From: Trichoplax sp. H2
Lineage: Eukaryota > Placozoa > Uniplacotomia > Trichoplacea
DNA length: 64,000 nucleotides
Reading direction: 5' to 3'
Assembly: GCA_003344405.1 (NCBI GenBank)
Contig: NOWV01000145.1
Span: forward strand, 62,001 to 126,000
Positions 55,967 through 64,000 of this stretch are shown here, in pieces (within the stretch, counting starts at the first letter, position 1; each line of letters starts with the position of its first letter). The translations under genes were made by a program, and so were the position numbers. The notes under the pieces are model-generated. The model was not told the DNA's origin. It made no database searches and worked only from the letters and a program-made list of their open reading frames with translations.

Positions 55967-58900
55967 ATGAAATTACAATCTGCTCCCTTCCGAATTCGAT
56001 CCAATCCCCACATCATGATGATAGCATTAGTCTATCTTTGGATTGGATTATGCATACCTCATGCAGTTGTGGCTCAACAATCATCATTTCAATTACTCAG
56101 CAATGAATTTCAAGGTATTACAGTATAGAAAGTAACTATAATTTCAAGCAACTTATACCGAAAAAATATCGACGTAAAAACAGATACGACATCTACTCAT
56201 AACATCATTAATCAAGAATATAGCCATGATTTTTCGTTGTCATTTTTCCCTTCGCTTTTTTATCGTTTGATTATTTTCTATCTGATATAGAAGAGAGCTA
56301 TTTACAGTGTTCTTTTACAGCTATAAACTATCTTAGAAAAAAATAAATATCAAATTCACGTTTAATGTACCTAAATAAATGCATAATAAAATGGAGTTTG
56401 ACATTAATCGATTTTACTTACTTTTCCCAATATTATTATGCTTAGTACAGAAATTTGTAATAGAATCCTTTATGGACGCTTCATTTCAGTATAAGATGAC
56501 TTATTTTAGTGTTCAGTATCAATAATTGCTTTTAAATCTTAGATTTGTATTACACTCATTTTGTTCACAAGGCGCATATTTTCGACCATTCAACTGTAGA
56601 TCATATTCTTTTCGAAAGTATCAGTTAAGCCCGTTTCCGTAACGTTAACTCTAAGACTACATGGATTTAGAAAGCAGATTAAATTAGTAGAGCGCTTATT
56701 AAGATAGCGATTGGATAGCTTAAAAAATAGAATAGTGGGGATAAAAGGTTGTCGCTAGTTATTAGACTGATAGGTTGGATTATGACGACCGTCTTCCATT
56801 TTACAGCATTATTAGCCAATGCTCTGTTTGTATTGAGTGGGTCTATATGATAAGTGCGTTCGATATTTCAAATTATTTTTAAATCATAAGATTATCAATT
56901 ATGAGTTATTCCTAGCCCTTCTTAGCCTCGTTTTAGTATGAAGCTTGATCCATTAAGGTGATATGCTACTTGTGAAAATTCTCTATTCGATGATGAAAAG
57001 TTTTAACAAACTATCGGACGAAGTCGCGCTAATCTATGTCCTACTGCTGTAAGGATGCATGTGAAGCAACTTAAATTTACAGCACTACTATTTTCGCGAC
57101 CGTTATCTATCTAAGCGTTTTAAAAAGAATTCAGAGACCACTTATTAAAATGCAAATGGGAATGATAAATCTAAATGTTACAGATTTTATTTATCTGTTT
57201 TAATATTGATAGACTAATTAACCTGAAAGATCCCAAGTATTATTGTAATCATATCAAGTAATGTAACTATACAAAATCGTGTTAGCTACTTTTCTATAAA
57301 TGATGATATTTTATTGATGAAGAAATGATTGTTCACCATTTTTCAGAAAAACTTTAGGCTGTACATTCATATAAGTATATGATGTATATCTAGGTTTATC
57401 AAATCAATACTTTACGCTCTAGGCATTATGATATCTAAAGCGTCTTCACATAACGAATAGTGTAACAGTAGCATTTAGCTAGTGGTTAAATTTATTGCAA
57501 AAAATTTCTTACAGAGTAACGAAGGGTTCAAATTACCGATTAGAACTTCTCATACTGAAAATTTCATTATTTCGTAGATGATCGATTTGATAGCTTACCA
57601 CTATCGAAGCATTTTTTTAAAAACTTTATGCGTAATAATTGATTAATACGGTTGATTACTGATTATCCTATTAGTACTATGACTTGAAAGATTTATACCA
57701 TGTTACTAGTATCCAGTTTTGAGGTTGAATAACCTCACCTAAGCTTATATCACATTGTAGAAGGAATCAAATTGATCGAATTTTAACTTCAGCTCTGTTG
57801 TAAATCTAATACGTTATTAATTTTTGTTTTACTATTTTTTCTTTCTGATAGGTTTTAGTTCCATGGATCAATTGCTATCTAGTGATGGCATCAATACAAT
57901 AGCACCATCTAATGAAATCTTTTCAACTATATTCTTGCAAAGCGATGTAATTCAATCACTGGACTTAATCAGTAACGATTTTGATAGCGCAGTAAATCAA
58001 CCATCCATTGATTTCAGTCTCTCTCAACTACCATTAGCCAGTGATTATAGCGTTATTGATACCATTTCGATTGTATCTTCAAATCAACTGTCAAGCGCAG
58101 CTTCTGAAATTAGTCAAACTGTAAGCAGTACGACAACAATTGCAATTCCAGCTGTGAGTGATTTATTATCATCAGCATTTCCTGATCCCTCGTTATCGAA
58201 TCAACTACCTTTGGAATCATCAGTCATTGATCAGTTGATAAGTGAATCACAAGTTATTTTCGATTCTGGAAGCCTAATTTTGCCATCAAGTAATCTTGAT
58301 AGCATCACAGATGTTAGTATTCTAACCACTAGTTATCCACAGGTTACAAGTGATGTTTCATCAGTTCCTTTGCCGGATGGTGGTTTTAGTTTGTATAGCG
58401 ATCCGAACTATTCACAAGTATCGACACAAACTGATTATCAAGTAACAACGTACTATTCCACTGTTTTATCGCCGTCTCAAACCATAACAGACTCTAATTC
58501 TCAGATCTCCATAATTTTGGTCGAATCTGATACACTTACTAATATTATTTCACCGTCATTAACCGACCAAATTGGTCAAACAAGTGGTGATATCAGTGGT
58601 TCCATGATTCCAGAATTTCCATCGTCATTAGTAGTATCAATAATATCATCATCTTCGTCATTATCAGCCATTTCATTGCCATCATTATCCTCATCGCTAT
58701 CCTCATCATTATCATCGTCATCGCTTCCATTGCCATTGTTATCATCGCAATCTTTCTTGTCAGAGATATTGCCCTCATCGCAAGTGCCGACGGATACTGT
58801 CTCATCTATTGCTGATATTTCAACAACTCCGATTATACCAACTCCAATTTTTTCGACTGATCAAGTTTCTACTGATGTCTTAGCATCTCCATCGATTTCA

Positions 58901-61900
58901 GTCGCTCCTACAATACTACCTAACCCTACTACCGACCCTACTACACCAACTACATCAACTATTCCAATACCAACGGATGCTACAACACCAACGAATGCAA
59001 CTACACCAACTAATCCAACTACTTCAACAACATCATCGAATACGCCAACTGCAACCAATGCAACTACAAGTACAACCTCTACTCCAACTTCCAATGAGAC
59101 CGCTACTGATGGCATCTATCAAGTTCCAAATGCAACTTATCTAGTAGAATTTGATATGTCTGTCAGTGTTACTATCCAATTAAGCAATGATACATTTAGA
59201 AACGATTTACAAAATAAATTGGCAGCATTATATGATAGCGCAGCAGCCACACGGGTCAAACGAGCAACATTACCGGTAGCAACCACCGTTGGGGTAATTA
59301 TGACCATCAGTAAAGCTAGCTTTGTAAAATACATTTATATTCTCTATAATATCCGAATAAAATTTAAATATTATAATTATTCACTTGCCACCTAGGTATA
59401 TAACACAAGTAGAAGTGCAACAACTCCGACCAGCGCTTTGATTGTCTTCTATGTTATAAAAAGTCAAGAATTTATTTTAGGAACTACTGCTGCTGCTACT
59501 CTCAATCGAGTTGATAAAACTGTTGCTTCGGCTACACTTCATCGTCCAGTAAGTGATTAAAATAATCCTAGCTCAAGTTTGCGGCTTGTTTAACAGCTTA
59601 GCCAATCGATTTCAATAAGTGTTTTTCTTTCTCAAATGATCAATCGCATTACATCTAATATAAACATATTTTTATTATTACTTTATACATAACATCCAAC
59701 TATAATCCCTCTTGCCACAGGTACTATCTACATTCAGGGCTCTCGTTGCACCGGTGCCTGCTGTTTTTCCTTACTGGATTATTGGTGCTGCAGCAGGGGG
59801 TGTTGTTTTACTTGCACTCGTTGGACTAGTTGTATACTATAAGTGCTATGTTGATTCGGCCAATAAAGAAATAGAAGAAGAATTACAAATGGTTAAGAAA
59901 CCACCGTCAGATCCTAAGGAAGTTGCTAAAGTAAGTGGAAAGAATTCCTTACCTCCAGACCATTGTCATCAATTACTATAATGAAATTTAACCTATTTAA
60001 ATACCGTAATCAGAATTTTATATTTTTATATGCCCATTAGTTATATGGTATTTGTCATGGATGCAGATTGATCTATTGCCTACTTTATCGAAATCATATT
60101 AATGATGTTCTTGATATTTTATTCTATTCAGCTGGAAGAAACAGCTTTTGTCGTTCGACCACCTCCAACTATTGCAGGGGAAACACCACCGCCACCGTCT
60201 TCCTATAGGCCACGAAACAAAATTCGGCCGATGCCAGCTCCACGACGTGATTTACCTATCGATAAATCGGATGATAGTGATTCTGTCGATAGGCCATTAC
60301 CACATCGAAAGCGAGATAGCAGTAGATCAGATGATCAAGAAGAAAATGATATCCGTGAGCGATTACGGACACGTAGATCGCAGCGTGAAATATTTAGGAA
60401 AGCTGTTGTTTCTGAAAAGCCAGAAATTAGATTAATCAGTCGTCGAGAAATTTCGACTAATGCATCGGTTCCAGCGGTTGGGTTACCACCACGAGGTAGA
60501 AATAAGTCTAAATCAACGCCAAACAAAGATGATCATGAATTGGTAAGAGTGGAAGATTTCCAACTTTAGTTTTTACCTTTATGATACCTATAATCCGCGT
60601 GAAAATAGAGTACAATACATCACGTTCTAAATTATCCATATTCTACTTTTATTTTAGGACGAGAAAAAAGTTTTTGAGCATAAATCTGAAGTAGAAAGAT
60701 GGCGCAATAAACAACGACAACGAGATAGAATTAATGCAATTATTGGTAAACAAGAGTTAGCCAAACCAGAAGCAAGCCTACCAGACCCAGAGCAAAAGAA
60801 ATCTTGGAGAAAATCACAAAAAGATATTGGCGCTGTATTAGATCCTGAATCAGCAGCTGCTAAGAGTAAAAGGTAATTCAATGTAATCTTTAAAGCAATA
60901 TTTACTCTTTAGTTATTACCATAACCATGTCACGAATACACCGTACTAAACTGAATCGGTATCTGGATTTAGATTTAAAAACTTTGGCTATCGACAACGC
61001 TATCGAATCGCTCCAGAGCCAGAAGCTGTATCAGCAAGTTCTACACCACACAAGCCAGAGGAAATGAATTTATTACATACGTCGGAGAGGGTTAGTTTAC
61101 AGAGGATAATCATTCGAATATAGATTGAAAAAGCATAATCAATTTGATTTCTATTTTCCTTACTTACTAATACCAATGATTGACATTATTCTAAGCATAA
61201 TTTTTGATTACAACACATAAGGATAACGATCAACCAGATGATACACATCTACCACCAATTAACAGTGATGGTAGTAAAGAACCACAGGATGAAAAGACAA
61301 GAGAGAAAATGCAACATCTTATTTCTGATGCATTGAAATTACTCGGTCCAGATTTTTCTGATACACTAGCAAAGGCATTTGAGGAAAAGATATCCAAAGA
61401 ACAAAGCCCGCAAAATTCTACCCTGAATCAAAGTGAAATACCAACAGCTACACTAGGTAGTTTAGGACGTCAGCAAGAAGGACCACCACAAATTTCACAG
61501 CAGTTCAACAAGCAACAAGAGCCTAAACCGGCTAATACATTCCAACCTATCTTTACCAGTGGACCTAGAACCAATGGTCTATCTAATGTGCCTAAATCGA
61601 GCATGCCACGCTCTTTCATACGTCCAGAACAAAATCAATTTAATAAAGCCCAAGAGGTTACTGCACCAGTGGTTGGTAATCGTATACGCGCACAACAACA
61701 GTTTAATAATCAGCAATATCCATCATTGTATTCCTACTATCCTCAAAATATGTCCATGCCCAATCAACCGATCTATAATCCTATGTTGGCAACGCATCCA
61801 AACATGTTTGGCATGAGGCCGCCATATCGTAAGTCATCGCCTTCTAAGAGATATCTTTCATTCTAGCCGATTACATATCTGTTATCGTTTATATAGCATA

Positions 61901-62928
61901 CATCAATAAATGGATAATAGCTTTAGCAAAAGTAGACACGCCGACATCATTTAGAACCAGTCAATTGTAGCATCCATAGTATTGTGTTAATCTTATTAAG
62001 GATTGAGTGATATCACTTTCAAGTTAGCCTGGCAGTGATCTAATTTTGAACACTACTATTAGTCATTACGGAGAAGAAATGCTCATATGCGTAGATGATC
62101 GAGCTTATCGATAAATGAATTGTTTGATTCCTTCATTTCATAACCATAGAGCTTAAAATAAATATTCCTACTATTATTAAGAGTTGTAATAAGTTTATAG
62201 GAGTGGAAATGTTAATTTTTCATCCTCATCTATTTATTATTAGTTATGGGCTACCAGCCTCAACCGCAACCTCAATATACTGCTATACCAATGACTGATA
62301 GTGGCGAGCAGATGCACGTAACTCCAGTTGTTCAGCAGCCTGATGGAATGGGTGGAATGACTTGGGCACCAGATTATTCAGCTATGCAGAATAATAATCC
62401 ACAATTTTTACCGACCGGACAAAGCAATGTCAATGTAAGCTACCTATTATTACTCGTCTTAATGGAATAATTTCATTTTCAATTAAAGGCATTATCAGCA
62501 ATAGATTTAGTTGAAATTCATTACTTATAAGTGAAATTAAGCAATCAATCCATTTCTAATGAATTTCTATTCTGGTTTAGCCAAATGCATCTTTCCAGGA
62601 CACACCAACAGCAAATCGTCTACCAACGACAAGCAATATAAATCAATCACAACGAACGCCAACATCTTTAGGTGGTCTATCATCACTTGATAGAACAGGA
62701 CCTCGGGCGCAAAAATTGGCAGTAAGAAGTCCAGCAGGATTACAAGCTATGGAACCACTATCCAATACAGTTGATAGTTTTGCCAGTGGTGTATCTTCAC
62801 AAAGCTCTAAACCTTTAATTAGAAGTATTAAAGAAGAATTACTAAAGTTGTCGACAAGAGGCTCTGTTCTATTAGATAACAAAGATACAAGTTCTACTAA
62901 TCTTTTAGATAGCAGCCGCAATATATAA
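55967..62928 (+). CDS. KIAA1549: KIAA1549-type single-pass membrane protein
   Basis: Ten exons: 55967-56114, 57852-59323, 59396-59548, 59721-59930, 60132-60542, 60658-60872, 60973-61090, 61222-61828, 62244-62434, 62581-62928; 3873 bp, 1290 residues. Signal peptide at 1-36, with likely cleavage after AVVA before QQ. A Ser/Thr/Pro-rich mucin-like ectodomain spans ~50-470, then a juxtamembrane module with a furin-like RVKR (517-520) and GTTAAATL, a transmembrane helix at ~609-631, and a long basic, proline-rich cytoplasmic tail. Matches to the human family as recalled: KRATLPVATTVGV (human KRATTLGSYTVQ), GTTAAATLNRVD (GTAAAKILSTID), SEVERWRNKQRQR (SDIEHYRNKLRLK), AVLDPES (HVLDPDS), MNLLHTSER, and the C-terminal SIKEELLKL (AIREEVAKL). 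The ATG at 55967 starts the signal peptide; ATGs at 56015 and 56018 are alternatives. KIAA1549 versus KIAA1549L is not resolved. Its cellular function is poorly known. Confidence 0.85.
58630..59110 (+). repeat. Low-complexity Ser then Thr/Pro coding tract
   Basis: Within exon 2 of the KIAA1549-type gene, 58630-58760 is built of TCATCATCG/CCATTATCC-like codons giving Ser/Leu-rich sequence. 58910-59100 gives a Thr/Pro/Asn-rich tract with repeated TPT(N/T)(A/P)TT units, typical of an O-glycosylated stalk. Long antisense open frames here are by-products of the low complexity. Confidence 0.8.
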
Positions 62929-64000
62929 ATTAATTTTCAATTCTCTAAATTATGTATTTATGATACTGATTTTTAAAGTTCATTATTGATGGTCTAATTC
63001 ACGACAATATGTATACTGTGAGAATCGAAACAACAGAATATTTTTAGAATAATTTTCTCATCGATTGAGCATCTTTATTATAAGCGACTTTGTATTTTAA
63101 GATGCTATACTGAATTGAAAACAGATTTCTGTATAAAGTAACCTTTCTCTCTCTCTCTATATATATATAGAAAATAAGTTTAAAATGACAGTACTAATTC
63201 ATTAATTCTGGACCGCCTTAGATTTTTAACGGATATCATTTCCTACATGACAACATTGTACAGTTTATATATAATATTTTGTGTAGAATTGAACCATTAA
63301 TAAGCCAAGAAATAATAATTAATTAATTAATCCTACGTGAAAGGTATTACTGTTAGCTATGTTTAAGAATATTGAGATATATACTTTTAGTTGTATTTAC
63401 TCATTAAAATTGTATTTTATATATATATATATATAATGATCACCCTATGCCGTTGAATGGCATAGAACCATCTACGATGGTTATGCTACCGATTTGAAGC
63501 ATGATACAGTATATACATTTGACAGATATTAATCAAGTTATGCTTGCAGTCATCTATTGAACTAAGAGTATTGCACTAAAAACTATACTCTAATCATACT
63601 TTACAATGTTTCAAATGTAGCACCTAATGTTAACTGTGTGATTTCTATCGGCTTGTATTGTGAAATTGGTGAGGATTCTTACCTCGGAGTGTATTGACAA
63701 CGACCACAAACAAGATATAATCATTTTATTTATACATTTCTATTGACTGTTTAGCTCGGAAATTTTATAGGAATGACATTGTATTAAAATGGTAAAACTT
63801 TTAATTTACTTTGTAAAAGCTGTATCCACAGTCGATCTAAGTAGTATATATTTTCCTTTTTTCGGTACGTATAACTCGATTTTACTGAGTTACGAAAAAT
63901 AAATAAAATCGCTTTGACCCATGAATTTACAGTCTAGTAATGGCTATGATGCTAGGAATTGTTTTTAACTTTAAACTACTGTACCTGATGAGTGCAAATG
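62929..64000. other. 3' flank of KIAA1549-type gene
   Basis: No gene seen. Microsatellites (CT)n(AT)n at about 63147-63170 and (AT)n at about 63417-63435. AATAAA occurs twice near 63899-63908. Two adjacent short perfect hairpins lie at 63445-63482. Confidence 0.55.

Noticed and set aside
58593-59334. Antisense open frames of 65-84 codons
   Set aside because: By-products of Ser/Thr low-complexity codons on the plus strand.

Overview
This is a eukaryotic nuclear window from an animal genome. It is AT-rich and holds many short spliced exons joined by mostly 70-400 bp GT-AG introns. The genes include animal families such as vinculin, polybromo with paired BAH domains, and KIAA1549. Compact introns plus this gene set fit an early-branching animal, most likely a placozoan (Trichoplax-like). 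That species call is inference; no sequence search was run. Exons were assembled by hand from splice sites, reading phase and resemblance to families known from memory. All seven gene models keep phase through every junction.

Layout. 1-3165 (+): 3' part of an ABCC4/MRP4-type ABC transporter. 3523-6654 (-): MYG1 exonuclease, convergent with the transporter. 6655-8562: divergent intergenic region with a palindrome-rich tandem array. 8563-21400 (+): polybromo-1 (PBRM1) in 45 exons. 22659-28640 (-): selenocysteine-specific elongation factor eEFSec in 20 exons, convergent with polybromo. 28641-33302: intergenic DNA with a ~105 bp satellite and a ~220 bp diverged repeat. 33303-38818 (+): vinculin lacking its first exon. 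40332-42915 (+): CSTPP1/C11orf49, a tubulin polyglutamylase regulator. 45162-50940 (+): an ankyrin-repeat protein built from mostly 99 bp exons. 50941-55966: gene-poor. 55967-62928 (+): a KIAA1549-type single-pass membrane protein. 62929-64000: no gene seen.

The genes are unrelated housekeeping and cell-biology functions: transport, nucleic-acid hydrolysis, chromatin remodelling, selenoprotein translation, adhesion and cytoskeleton, centriolar satellites. There is no operon-like or defence-like cluster. The most notable points are a textbook U12-type AT-AC intron in eEFSec, a polybromo that lacks the first bromodomain and HMG box of the human protein, a shortened vinculin, and several unrelated tandem-repeat families with ~100-230 bp periods in introns and spacers.
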